Notes: generated by a model not told the origin, from the letters alone. A stretch of 64,000 bases of DNA from Cellulomonas sp. ACRRI (GCF_022346185.1 NZ_JAKRMS010000003.1:34712-98711), one strand, 5' to 3'. Counted from the stretch's first letter, positions 30,650 through 38,521 are shown. Numbers and translations are program-made.

Positions 30650-31786
30650 TCAGGCGCGAGTAGCGGTGGTGGTCGCGTCCGGCAGTCGGACGGAGAACCG
30701 CGAGCCGCGACCGAGGCCTTCGCTGGCTGCGTCGATCGTTCCGCCATGGGCCTGGACGAGCGCCCGGCAGATCGCCAGGCCGACGCCCGATCCACCGTGG
30801 CGGCGGTCGCGGGCGCTGTCGACGCGGTAGAACCGCTCGAACAGGTGCGGCAGGTGCTCGGCGGCGATGCCCTCGCCGGTGTCGGTGACGGTCAGTTCGA
30901 TCGTGGTGGCGTCGCGGCGACCGGCAGAGAGGATGATGCGTCCGCCGGCGGGCGTGTGGCGGATCGCGTTCACCGCGAGGTTGTCCAGCACCTGCGCCAT
31001 GCGGACGCGGTCGACCCGCACGACCCCGGCGTCGGCGCCGTTCTGGGTGGTGAGGGTGACGCCGGCGGTCTCGGCTCGCTCGCGTGCGACGAGCGCGGCG
31101 GCCTCGACGAGCTCGCCGGCGGGGACGTCGGCGAGGTGAAGGTCGAGCTCTCCGCTCTCGGCGCGGGTGACCGCGGCGAGGTCGCTGGCGAGTCGGGTCA
31201 GGCGCTGGGCCTGGTCGTTCAGAACGGTGATCGTCTCGGTGTCCAGGACGCGCACGCCGTCCTCAAGCGCTTCGACGTAGGCGGTGAGGGTCGCCGCCGG
31301 GGTTCGCAGCTCGTGGGCGACGTCGGTCAGCAGCCGCTCACGCAGTCGTTCGTCGGCTTCGAGGTGGGCGGCCATGGTGTTGAACGACCCAGCAAGCTGG
31401 TCGAACTCGACACCGATGCCCGGCAGCGGGACCCGGGCGTCGAACCGGCCGGAGCCGACCTGCGCGGCGGCGCGGGCCATCTGGGAGACCGAGCGCCCCA
31501 CACGGCGCGTCAGGACCACGCTGACCGTCAGGGCGGTGACGCCCGCGACGACCATCGCCAGGCCGAGGGCGATGGTGCTCGCCGACTGGAACGCCTCTTC
31601 GATGTGCAGGTCGGCGAGCTCGTGGTCGGCGATGTTGGCCTGCACCAGGTGCTCGTGGAACAAGGCCGGCCCCACGAGCGTCGCCACCAGCCAGGCCGTG
31701 GCCGCGGCGGCCACGAGCACCAGGACGATCGAGACCAGCAGCCGCCGCCCGATGCTGCCGGGGCCGATCGCCTCGCGCGTCCTCAT
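30650..31786 (-). CDS. Sensor histidine kinase, CopS-like (system 2)
   Basis: The 378-residue kinase has two membrane helices and an external loop with VGPALFHEHLVQANIADHEL and DLHIEEAF. A HAMP domain, H-box (LTDVAHELRTPAATL), N-box (NLAVNAIRHTP) and G-boxes (DTGEGI, GGSGVGLAIC) follow. Its loop shares the FHE-L-Q-N and E/H pattern with the kinase at 14890-16029. The ATG overlaps the stop of the response regulator (ATGA). Two closely similar but distinct CopS-like sensors in one island suggest either a duplicated sensor with different copper range or insulation between two regulators. Confidence 0.9.
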   Translation of the reverse strand: MRTREAIGPGSIGRRLLVSIVLVLVAAAATAWLVATLVGPALFHEHLVQANIADHELADLHIEEAFQSASTIALGLAMVVAGVTALTVSVVLTRRVGRSVSQMARAAAQVGSGRFDARVPLPGIGVEFDQLAGSFNTMAAHLEADERLRERLLTDVAHELRTPAATLTAYVEALEDGVRVLDTETITVLNDQAQRLTRLASDLAAVTRAESGELDLHLADVPAGELVEAAALVARERAETAGVTLTTQNGADAGVVRVDRVRMAQVLDNLAVNAIRHTPAGGRIILSAGRRDATTIELTVTDTGEGIAAEHLPHLFERFYRVDSARDRRHGGSGVGLAICRALVQAHGGTIDAASEGLGRGSRFSVRLPDATTTATRA

Positions 31787-32505
31787 CCGGGTCCCATCCG
31801 GTACCCCACCCCGCGGACGGTGCGCACGAACCGTTGCTGCTGAGCGGTGTCCTTGAGCTTGCGGCGCACGTGCAGCACGTGGACGTCGACCAGGTGCTCG
31901 TCGCCCACCCAGCCCTCGCCCCAGACGGCGCGGATCAGCGCGGGCCGGGAGAACACGACGCCGGGTCGCGAGGCCAGCGCGGCCAGCACGTCGAACTCCA
32001 AGCGGGTCAGGACGACCGGCTCGCCGTCGACCTCGACCTCGCGCGCGTCCAGATCCAGGACGAGGCCACCGACGGTGACCCTGCGGGTCTCGACCGGCGC
32101 GGAGCCCTGGTCTGCAGGAGCGGCTCGGCGCGGGCGACGCAGCATGACGCGGATCCGGGCCATCAGCTCCCGCGGGCTGAACGGCTTGGTCATGTAGTCG
32201 TCCGCCCCCACGGACAGCCCGATCAAGGTGTCGACCTCGTCGCTGCGCGCGGTGAGCATGACGACGTAGCAATCGGAGAACGTGCGCAGCTGCCGGCAGA
32301 TCTCCACGCCGTCGACCCCCGGCAGCCCGAGGTCGAGGACCACCACGTCCGGGTCGACCTCACGCAGCAGGGCGACCGCGGCGCTGCCGTCGTGGCACAA
32401 GGACACCTCGAAGCCCTCCCGCTCGAGGTAACCGCCGACGACGGAGGCCAGCGCCTGCTCGTCGTCGATCACGACGGCGCGCATCGTGGCCTCGGGCGGT
32501 GTCAT
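31783..32505 (-). CDS. OmpR/PhoB-family response regulator, CopR-like (system 2)
   Basis: The 240-residue regulator has receiver motifs VVIDDEQA, VVVLDLGLPGVDG, MLTARSDE and MTKPFSPREL, then a winged helix (LTRLEFDVLAALASRPG, LVDVHVLHVRRKL, TVRGVGYRMG). It resembles the regulator at 14192-14893 along its length. The start at 32505 is chosen because CACAAT (32517-32512) lies exactly 6 nt upstream, giving a leaderless mRNA. CopR-type box J is 46 bp from that -10, one helical turn beyond the usual 35 bp. Autoregulation is likely. Confidence 0.9.
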   Translation of the reverse strand: MTPPEATMRAVVIDDEQALASVVGGYLEREGFEVSLCHDGSAAVALLREVDPDVVVLDLGLPGVDGVEICRQLRTFSDCYVVMLTARSDEVDTLIGLSVGADDYMTKPFSPRELMARIRVMLRRPRRAAPADQGSAPVETRRVTVGGLVLDLDAREVEVDGEPVVLTRLEFDVLAALASRPGVVFSRPALIRAVWGEGWVGDEHLVDVHVLHVRRKLKDTAQQQRFVRTVRGVGYRMGPG

Positions 32506-32562
32506 GCGGCCATTGTGGCCAGGAGCCCGCACCTCGACGAGCACCGCGCGGATCGTGTGGGA

Positions 32563-32582
32563 ACTTCCTGATCGAAACTTCA
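32563..32582 (-). promoter_or_regulatory. CopR-type box J, bidirectional
   Basis: Minus strand: TGAAGTTTC, then GA, then TCAGGAAGT. To the right TATCGT (32617-32622) is exactly 35 bp away and serves the ferredoxin-like gene. To the left CACAAT (32517-32512) is 46 bp away and serves the response regulator. Confidence 0.7.
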
Positions 32583-32628
32583 TCGACCGGGGACGTCCTC
32601 GCGCGCCCGCGCCTCGTATCGTCGTCCG

Positions 32629-33039
32629 GTGCCTGATACCCCCACCGAGCCCGCCCGGGAGGCCACCCTTCCCGGACTGACCGCCTGCTCGCTGTGCGCG
32701 GGCGAGACACTGGGGCACCGCGACCCGATGCCGGGCGGTCAGATGGCACGGCTGCGGGCGGTGGCCGAGCGCGGCGCTGCCCGCCTGACGTTCGTGGAGT
32801 GCCTCGACGAGTGCGAACGCGGCGACGTCGTCGTGGCCCGCCCCTCGGGCACATGCCGACGCGCTGGAGCAGCGCCCGTGTGGTTCGAGCGCCTGGCGGG
32901 CGACCACCAGACCCGGGCGCTCGAAGACTGGCTGCGTGCCGGTGGTCCGGGTGCCAGAGCCGTCCCGCCCGCGCTCTCGGAGCACGTGATCCACCGCGGG
33001 TCCGAGGCCCCCGACGTCGTGGCATCGACAACTCACTGA
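32629..33039 (+). CDS. Thioredoxin-like [2Fe-2S] ferredoxin-domain protein
   Basis: The 136-residue protein has the four-cysteine pattern of small thioredoxin-like ferredoxins: TACSLCAG near residues 19-25 and FVECLDECERGDVVVARPSG near 57-76 (C-x2-C and C-x3-C). Such domains bind a [2Fe-2S] cluster, or in this context perhaps copper. The GTG at 32629 is leaderless: TATCGT ends exactly 6 nt upstream. It is divergent from the CopRS-like system 2 and shares box J. The C-terminal ~60 residues hold another cysteine and no known domain. Confidence 0.75.
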   Translation: MPDTPTEPAREATLPGLTACSLCAGETLGHRDPMPGGQMARLRAVAERGAARLTFVECLDECERGDVVVARPSGTCRRAGAAPVWFERLAGDHQTRALEDWLRAGGPGARAVPPALSEHVIHRGSEAPDVVASTTH

Positions 33040-33168
33040 CATCGACGCCGTCGCACACTGACCCACCTCGCCGACGCACCGAGAGGTTCGCTGCCTCGAT
33101 ACCCGGGGCGGCGTCCCGGGACTTCGTGCCCACCTCGGTCGAACCGACGGCTTTCTACGCTGGAGAAC

Positions 33169-33744
33169 ATGAGGCTCACCCACCGACCCCGCCTGCTCGC
33201 CTCCGTGGCGCTCACCGCCCTGGTTCTCGCCGGTTGCGCGGCCCAGCCGGAAGCCGCCGGCGACGCGCCAGCGACCGCTGTCGAGACGTGGGCCGAGCTG
33301 GACGCCACGGAGCTGATCGATCAGCTCGAGGCGATGCCCCTGGACGAGCGACCCCAGGACGTGCTGGCATCCATCCGCCAGCACGAGGTCCTGCTGTCCT
33401 CGCCGGACGGGTCGCAGGACGTCTCGGTCCCGATTGAGGAAGGGCACTACCTGTCGATCGCGCCGTACGTCGACCGGACGCACGACTGCTACTTCCACTC
33501 GCTGACCACCTGCACCGGCGAGATGGGCGGCGAGGAGATCACGGTGCAGATCGTCGACGACAGCACCGGTGAGGTGTACGTCGACGAGACGACCCGCGCC
33601 CACGACAACGGGTTCGTCGGATTCTGGCTCCCGCGCGACATCGGCGCCACGGTCACGGTCACCGCCGCCGGCCGCAGCGCCCAGGCCAGTGTCGCGACCG
33701 GCGGCGAGGACCTGACGTGCCTGACCAGCCTGCAGCTCACCTGA
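33169..33744 (+). CDS. cueP: CueP-family copper-binding lipoprotein
   Basis: The 191-residue lipoprotein (lipobox LAGC at about residues 20-23) contains the CueP signature HDCYFHSLTTCTGEMGG at about residues 104-120, with two cysteines and two histidines, plus a late Cys (DLTCLTSLQ). CueP is the periplasmic copper-binding protein known from Salmonella, where it supplies or stores copper; homologues occur in Gram-positives as lipoproteins. A TACGCT hexamer (33156-33161) lies only 7 nt before the ATG, suggesting an almost leaderless mRNA. A weak CopR-like match exists at about 33081-33100 but its second half is poor. Confidence 0.92.
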   Translation: MRLTHRPRLLASVALTALVLAGCAAQPEAAGDAPATAVETWAELDATELIDQLEAMPLDERPQDVLASIRQHEVLLSSPDGSQDVSVPIEEGHYLSIAPYVDRTHDCYFHSLTTCTGEMGGEEITVQIVDDSTGEVYVDETTRAHDNGFVGFWLPRDIGATVTVTAAGRSAQASVATGGEDLTCLTSLQLT

Positions 33745-33799
33745 CCGACACCGCGGTGCGCACCGCGCCTTCCTGAGGGCGCGACTCGGTCCGGCTCGG

Positions 33800-33819
33800 C
33801 GATCTTGATCGAATCTTCA
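33800..33819 (-). promoter_or_regulatory. CopR-type box K (closest to the corynebacterial consensus)
   Basis: Minus strand: TGAAGATTC, then GA, then TCAAGATCG. The hexamer exactly 35 bp beyond the edge (ACAGTT, 33854-33859) is followed by 6 nt and then the ATG of the leader peptide at 33866. Confidence 0.7.
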
Positions 33820-33865
33820 TCGTCCGCCAGAGGAGACTTGACGCGCGTTGTCGACAGTTGAGGGC

Positions 33866-33925
33866 ATGCACGTACCTCACGACGGTCACCGGTCTGGCGG
33901 CGGCCCAGCATGTGGTGCCAGATGA
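33866..33925 (+). CDS. Short His-rich leader peptide
   Basis: A 19-codon frame encodes MHVPHDGHRSGGGPACGAR. Its ATG is at the expected leaderless position of the box K promoter, and its TGA overlaps the next start as ATGA. Three histidines and one cysteine in 19 residues are striking. It may be a leader whose translation opens the SHOCT-M23 frame, or a small metal-binding peptide. No homologue is known to me. Confidence 0.45.
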   Translation: MHVPHDGHRSGGGPACGAR

Positions 33926-34143
33926 GCCCCGCCGGCTGGGCGGTCATGGCCGCCGCCTGGTTCACCCTGATCACGCTGGCCGTGTGGGGCGTGTCCCGGC
34001 TGTTCCCCACGCGTGCCGCCAGCAGTCCGCGTGCGGCGCTCGATGAGTGGCTCGCGTCGGGGACGATCGACGCCGAGATGTACGGCCGCCTGCGCGCGGA
34101 CCTGGACACCGCGGGACCCAACCGCTCGAGCCGCCCGTGGTGA
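33922..34143 (+). CDS. Small membrane protein with a SHOCT-like C terminus
   Basis: The 73-residue protein has one membrane helix (AVMAAAWFTLITLAVWGVSRL) and a C-terminal SHOCT-like motif, ALDEWLASGTIDAEMYGRLR. SHOCT modules are short oligomerisation domains at the ends of many bacterial membrane proteins. The ATG at 33922 overlaps the leader stop (ATGA), and its own stop overlaps the M23 start (GTGA), so three frames are coupled. An upstream in-frame ATG at 33910 is a possible alternative. Confidence 0.75.
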   Translation: MSPAGWAVMAAAWFTLITLAVWGVSRLFPTRAASSPRAALDEWLASGTIDAEMYGRLRADLDTAGPNRSSRPW

Positions 34144-35561
34144 GCGCCCCCACCCGTCGGTCGCGAGCCGCGGCCACGGGCCGTCCTCGCGCGTTCGCGA
34201 CGGCAGCCCTGGCCGCGGTCATGGTCGTGGCGGTGCTGCTGCCCGCTGGGCCGGCCGCCGGTGACACCACCGACGACCAGGCACGCGCGGCACAGCAGCG
34301 TGCCGAGGCTGCTCAGCGTCAGTACGAGGACGCGCAGGAGTCGGTCGAGGACCTGTCTGCGGAGCTGGCGCAGGCCGTACTGACCCTGGAGGAGACGAAG
34401 GCACGCCTGCCCGCAGCCCAGGCGGCGCTCGACGAGGCGACTCGGACTGCAGACGCCGCCCGGCGCCAGGCCACGCTCGCGCGCACCCGCCTGGAGGACG
34501 CCAGCGACGTGCGCGCCTCGCTGGTCGCCCAGATTGAGCAGGACTCCACCCGGACCGCCGAGGTGCGCGCCACCGTCGCCGAGCTCGCCCGCGCCGCCTA
34601 CCAGGGGCGGTCGCGTTCCTCCGGTCTGGAGATCGCGGTGGGCGCCAGCTCGGTCGAGGACTTCCAGGCGCGGTCGTTCACCGCGTCCACGGCCCAGCGG
34701 ATGCAGGCACGCACGCTCGAGGAGCTGACCGAGCTCGAGGCAGCCGGCCGCAGCAACGAGTCCCGGCTGCAGTCCGTGGTCGAGACCCTCGACGAGCTCG
34801 AGCAGGAAGCCGAGCGCGATGCCCGCGCGGCCGACGACGCCCTGGCAGCCCAGCGCGAGCAGAACGCGGCCCTCGACCGGGCCGTGGCCGACCAGACGGC
34901 GGCCGCCCAACGCATCGAGGGCATGAAGGGCCAGGCTGAGGCGGAGCAGGCCGCAGCCGACGCCGCCCGGGCCGACGCGGACGCCGAGATCGCGCGGATC
35001 GCGGTGCAGCAGGAGGCCGAAGCGGCAGCCGCGGCCGCGGCTCGGCCGGCACCCGCGAACCCTGCGCCACCGCAGCCGGCCGCTCCGGGGAAGCCGGGGC
35101 CGGCCGCTCCGCCCGCTGCCCCTCCAGCACCGCCGGCGGTCGAGTCCGGCGCGCTGTTCTCGAACCCGACGTCGATCCAGCCGATGTACGTCACGTCGAA
35201 CTACGGCATGCGGCTGCACCCGATCCTGGGCTACACGCGCCTGCACGCCGGGATCGACCTGCGCACGTACTGCAACACACCGCTGTATGCCCCGCGCGAC
35301 GGCACCGTGCAGTGGGCCGAGTGGCGCAACGGGTTCGGCAACCAGGTGATGCTCAACTACGGCACCATCAGCGGGCAGTCGCTGATGAGCTCCTCGAACC
35401 ACTTGACCCGCTCGGTGGTCCGCGCCGGGCAATCCGTGACGCGCGGCCAGCTCATCGGGTATTCCGGCAACACCGGCCTGTCCGGAGCGTGCCACCTGCA
35501 CTTCGAGGTCTACGTCGGCGGCAAGACCGTCGACCCCGCACCCCTGCTCGGGCTGCGATGA
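34140..35561 (+). CDS. Secreted coiled-coil M23 (LytM) endopeptidase, second copy
   Basis: The 473-residue protein has a signal peptide (ending near GPAAGD) and a long coiled coil at about residues 40-310. A Pro/Ala-rich linker follows, then an M23 domain at about 335-473 with RLHAGIDL and CHLHFEVYVGG. It is the paralogue of 16122-17471, with near-identical catalytic sequences and a more diverged coil. The GTG start overlaps the SHOCT stop. The M15 peptidase gene follows, so the operon cleaves two different peptidoglycan bonds. CopR-type box K lies ahead of the operon. Confidence 0.9.
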   Translation: MSAPTRRSRAAATGRPRAFATAALAAVMVVAVLLPAGPAAGDTTDDQARAAQQRAEAAQRQYEDAQESVEDLSAELAQAVLTLEETKARLPAAQAALDEATRTADAARRQATLARTRLEDASDVRASLVAQIEQDSTRTAEVRATVAELARAAYQGRSRSSGLEIAVGASSVEDFQARSFTASTAQRMQARTLEELTELEAAGRSNESRLQSVVETLDELEQEAERDARAADDALAAQREQNAALDRAVADQTAAAQRIEGMKGQAEAEQAAADAARADADAEIARIAVQQEAEAAAAAAARPAPANPAPPQPAAPGKPGPAAPPAAPPAPPAVESGALFSNPTSIQPMYVTSNYGMRLHPILGYTRLHAGIDLRTYCNTPLYAPRDGTVQWAEWRNGFGNQVMLNYGTISGQSLMSSSNHLTRSVVRAGQSVTRGQLIGYSGNTGLSGACHLHFEVYVGGKTVDPAPLLGLR

Positions 35562-35603
35562 CCACCACCAGCACCCCCTGCGCGACACCGGAAGGAGGAC
35601 CGC

Positions 35604-36167
35604 GTGGACGGCATCACCGCGACCAGCGCCCGCATCCTTGAGATCCGCCAGCTCATCGGCGCCACCACACCCCGCCTCGTGAAGCCGGCGGGGGGCTCGG
35701 GCGACGCGTTCGCGGCGGCGCTCTCGGCGGCCGTCGACGACACGACCCCCAGCCCTTCCACGGCCCGCAACGCCCAGGGCGTGCCCGCCGACCTCGCGGC
35801 CTACGGCAACGGGAAGATCCCGAGCGACGCACTTTCCGAGGTCGGGAGCACCGGACACCGGCTGTGGGCGCCCGCAAGCCAGGCCCTCGACCAGCTGATG
35901 ACCGCCGCCGAGCGCGACGGGATCGACGTCGGCATCACCGACTCCTACCGGTCGTACGACGCCCAGGTCGATGTCGCCCGCCGCAAGGGCCTGTACTCCC
36001 AGGGCGGCCTGGCGGCCCAGCCCGGCACCAGCCCGCACGGCTGGGGCGTGGCCGTCGACCTCGATCTGGACGACGCCGCTCAGAGGTGGATGCGCGCGAA
36101 CGCGGGGCGGTTCGGGTTCGTCGAGGACACCCCACGCGAACCGTGGCACTGGGTCTACAAGACGTGA
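35604..36167 (+). CDS. M15B D-alanyl-D-alanine carboxypeptidase-like protein (VanY type)
   Basis: The 187-residue protein ends in an M15B domain: DSYRSYDAQVDVARRKG, then SPHGWGVAVDLDLDD with the zinc His and Asp, then PWHWVYKT with the last His. No signal peptide is visible. Its N terminus (MDGITATSARILEIRQLIGA) resembles the start of peptidoglycan hydrolases encoded in actinobacterial flagellar operons, which are exported by other routes. GGAAGGAGG fixes the GTG start. It probably belongs to the box K operon. Together with the FliL-like gene it hints that flagellar parts were recruited. Confidence 0.85.
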   Translation: MDGITATSARILEIRQLIGATTPRLVKPAGGSGDAFAAALSAAVDDTTPSPSTARNAQGVPADLAAYGNGKIPSDALSEVGSTGHRLWAPASQALDQLMTAAERDGIDVGITDSYRSYDAQVDVARRKGLYSQGGLAAQPGTSPHGWGVAVDLDLDDAAQRWMRANAGRFGFVEDTPREPWHWVYKT

Positions 36168-36289
36168 GACCGCAGCACCCGCTGCAGTCGCCAGGACGGA
36201 CCAGGGAGGACTGAGACCACACCACCGCACGACCTCCGGGCCACGCCCGGAGCAGCACCGTCATCAACGCGCTCAGGGGCAGATCTGAG

Positions 36290-36457
36290 CGACCGGGTGG
36301 ACGCCGAGTCCTGCCACCACCCGGATCATCTCGACCACGCATGGCAGGAACGGGGGAACCACCGATCGTCGGGCACGCAGGTGCCCTCGGGGTGAAGCCG
36401 GTCCACGGACCGGCCGGGCGTCTCCCGCCCGAACCCGACAGCTCACCCCGCAGGCGG
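36290..36457 (+). ncRNA. c-di-AMP riboswitch (ydaO type), canonical copy
   Basis: Ordered conserved blocks: GACGCCGAGTCCTGCCACC, GGCAGGAACGGGGGAACCAC, TCGGGGTGAAGCCGG, then CCCGCCCGAACCCGACAGCT and CACCCCGCAGGC. All classic elements of the ydaO/c-di-AMP riboswitch are present, directly before an NlpC/P60 gene, as is usual in actinobacteria. No CopR-type box was seen upstream of it, unlike the copy at 6247-6406. Confidence 0.9.
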
Positions 36458-36469
36458 CAGGAGACATCC

Positions 36470-37261
36470 ATGCCTTCACGCCACACGACCTCCGCGCGGC
36501 ACCGCGCGGACGGCCGAGCACACACCTTGCTCACGGACGCCCGCCTCACCGCGGCGCACCACCTGTCCAGCACCACCCGGCGCACCGGCGCCGCCGTCGC
36601 CTCGTCCGGCCTGGCGGTGTCGCTCCTCGCGGCACCCGCCCTCGCCGACGACGAGGTCCGGACCACCGCCGTGGACGTCTCGGCCCTGACCGCCTCCGCC
36701 CGTGCCATCGTCGAGGCCGCCCCGGTCGTCGCCTCGCCCGCGGAGGCCTCCTGGACGTTCGAGAACCCGGCCGCGACCGCCGTCACCCCGCCGCCGCCCC
36801 CGCCGCCCGTCGTCGAGGAGGAGCCCGAGCCCGAGGCACCGGCGAGCAGGTCGCGATCGGCACAGCCCGAGGCGCCGGCCGCCGAGCCCGCTCCCGCGGC
36901 CGTCGGCGCCCCGGCGCCGGCCAGCGCGAACGGCAGCGCCATCGTCGAGATCGCCTCGAGCCTGGTCGGGATCCCGTACGTCTGGGGCGGCACGACCCCG
37001 TCCGGGTTCGACTGCTCCGGGTTCACCTCCTACGTCTACGCGCAGGTGGGGATCAAGCTGCCCCGCACGTCCGGCGACCAGCGGTACGCCGGCGTCGAGG
37101 TTCCGCGCGACCAGGCCCAGCCCGGTGACCTGATCTGGTCGCCGGGGCACATCTCCATCTACGCCGGCGGGAACCTGCAGGTCGACGCGCCCACCCCCGG
37201 CAAGAGCATCCAGATCCGCGAGATCTGGCAGTCCAACCCGAAGTTCATCCGCGTCGGGTAG
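36470..37261 (+). CDS. Secreted NlpC/P60 (C40) peptidoglycan endopeptidase, second copy
   Basis: The 263-residue protein has a twin-arginine-free but long secretion signal (SGLAVSLLAAPALADDE). A linker with PPPPPPVVEEEPEPEAP follows, then a C-terminal NlpC/P60 domain: catalytic Cys in GFDCSGFTSYVYAQVG, His in SPGHISIYAG. It mirrors 6418-7203 residue for residue over the catalytic part. GGCAGGAG precedes the ATG at 36470. A canonical c-di-AMP riboswitch controls it, and a strong terminator follows. Confidence 0.92.
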   Translation: MPSRHTTSARHRADGRAHTLLTDARLTAAHHLSSTTRRTGAAVASSGLAVSLLAAPALADDEVRTTAVDVSALTASARAIVEAAPVVASPAEASWTFENPAATAVTPPPPPPPVVEEEPEPEAPASRSRSAQPEAPAAEPAPAAVGAPAPASANGSAIVEIASSLVGIPYVWGGTTPSGFDCSGFTSYVYAQVGIKLPRTSGDQRYAGVEVPRDQAQPGDLIWSPGHISIYAGGNLQVDAPTPGKSIQIREIWQSNPKFIRVG

Positions 37262-37269
37262 CGCGCTGG

Positions 37270-37297
37270 GGCCGCACCCCGCCTGCGGGGTGCGGCC
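37270..37297 (+). terminator. Terminator hairpin before the arsenic module
   Basis: Arms 37270-37282 and 37285-37297 (GGCCGCACCCCGC) with a 2-nt loop. The same core sequence is used in the hairpin at 41106-41143 at the other end of the trxB-arsC operon. Confidence 0.8.
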
Positions 37298-37432
37298 CGC
37301 GCCGCCGCCATCTGACTTACTCGGCCCCTGACTTCGAACAGCAGTGGATGCCCCTGGGGCGAACGTCGCTGGCTGCAACTCGGATGCCGTCGCCGGAGCG
37401 CCTCGGGAAAGCAAGGTCGACGGCGGCTTTCG

Positions 37433-37463
37433 TACTGTTTTGATGTGTGTCAACATAGAGACA
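37433..37463 (+). promoter_or_regulatory. Promoter and ArsR-like operator of the trxB-acr3 operon
   Basis: TACTGT (37433-37438) is followed by exactly 6 nt and the GTG at 37445. TGTCAACATAGAGACA (37448-37463) overlaps the first codons and resembles the CTGTC-AACATC-GACAG element between arsM and arsR at 42187. Confidence 0.6.
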
Positions 37464-38521
37464 TGTCGAACCAAGCCCCCGTCCGCGACATCGTCATCGT
37501 CGGCTCCGGCCCCGCCGGGTACACCGCCGCGATCTACGCGGCGCGCGCGGGCCTGGCCCCCTACGTGGTGGCCGGGTCGGTGACCGCCGGCGGCGCCCTC
37601 ATGAACACGACGGACGTCGAGAACTTCCCCGGGTTCCCCGACGGCATCCTGGGCCCCGACCTCATGGACAACCTGCAGAAGCAGGCCGAGCGGTTCGGCG
37701 CCGAGGTGCTCTGGGACGACGCCGTCGAGCTCGACCTCGCCGGCCCGGTGAAGACGATCGTGACCGGCGGCGGCGAGACCATCCGCGCCCGCGCCGTCAT
37801 CCTGTCGACCGGCTCCGCGTACCGCGAGCTCGGCCTGGACGACGAGAAGCGGCTCTCCGGCCGCGGCGTCTCGTGGTGCGCGACCTGCGACGGGTTCTTC
37901 TTCCGCGACCAGGACATCATCGTGGTCGGCGGCGGCGACTCGGCCGTCGAGGAGGCCACCTTCCTCACCCGGTTCGGCAAGTCGGTGACGATCGTGCACC
38001 GTCGCGACGAGCTCCGCGCGTCGAAGATCATGGCCGACCGCGCCAAGAACGACCCGAAGATCCAGTTCGCGTGGAACTCCGAGGTCGTCGGGATCCACGG
38101 CGACGAGAAGGTCACCGGGGTCACCCTGCGCGACACCGTGACCGGCGAGACCCGCGAGCACGGCGCGACCGGCGTGTTCGTCGCGATCGGGCACGTGCCG
38201 CGCACCGAGCTCCTGGCGGGCCAGGTCGACCTGGACGAGAACGGCTACATCGTCGTCGAGGGCCGGTCCACCCGGACCAACCTGCCGGGCGTGTTCGCCG
38301 CCGGTGACGCGGTCGACCACACGTACCGCCAGGCGATCACCGCCGCCGGCTCGGGCTGCTCGGCCGCGCTCGACGCGCAGCACTACCTGGCCGCGCTCGG
38401 CGACGTGGACCCGGCCTCCCCGGCCGAGATCCCCGCCGCCGTCGAGCACGCCGACGTCGACGCCGCCGCCGCCCTTGACGCCCGGGTCGCGGACACGGCC
38501 GCTGCGGCGGTCGCTCGATGA
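37445..38521 (+). CDS. trxB: Thioredoxin reductase of the arsenic operon
   Basis: The 358-residue flavoprotein has an FAD-binding [20 protein letters not shown] motif, active-site CATC in [13 protein letters not shown], an NADPH motif [19 protein letters not shown] and the second FAD motif [11 protein letters not shown] 40-residue Ala/Asp-rich tail is extra. It reduces thioredoxin to regenerate ArsC. The leaderless GTG at 37445 is preferred by promoter geometry; an ATG at 37463 is an alternative. It overlaps acr3 by ATGA. Confidence 0.92.
   Translation: MCQHRDMSNQAPVRDIVIVGSGPAGYTAAIYAARAGLAPYVVAGSVTAGGALMNTTDVENFPGFPDGILGPDLMDNLQKQAERFGAEVLWDDAVELDLAGPVKTIVTGGGETIRARAVILSTGSAYRELGLDDEKRLSGRGVSWCATCDGFFFRDQDIIVVGGGDSAVEEATFLTRFGKSVTIVHRRDELRASKIMADRAKNDPKIQFAWNSEVVGIHGDEKVTGVTLRDTVTGETREHGATGVFVAIGHVPRTELLAGQVDLDENGYIVVEGRSTRTNLPGVFAAGDAVDHTYRQAITAAGSGCSAALDAQHYLAALGDVDPASPAEIPAAVEHADVDAAAALDARVADTAAAAVAR

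Noticed and set aside
33081..33100. A possible twelfth CopR-type box upstream of cueP
   Set aside because: The first half GAGAGGTTC and GC fit, but the second half TGCCTCGAT does not, and the distance to the -10 is 56 bp, so it was not counted.
33489..36230. A 913-residue open frame on the minus strand across the M23 and M15 genes
   Set aside because: It is antisense to well-supported peptidase genes and has low-complexity composition, with no recognisable domain.
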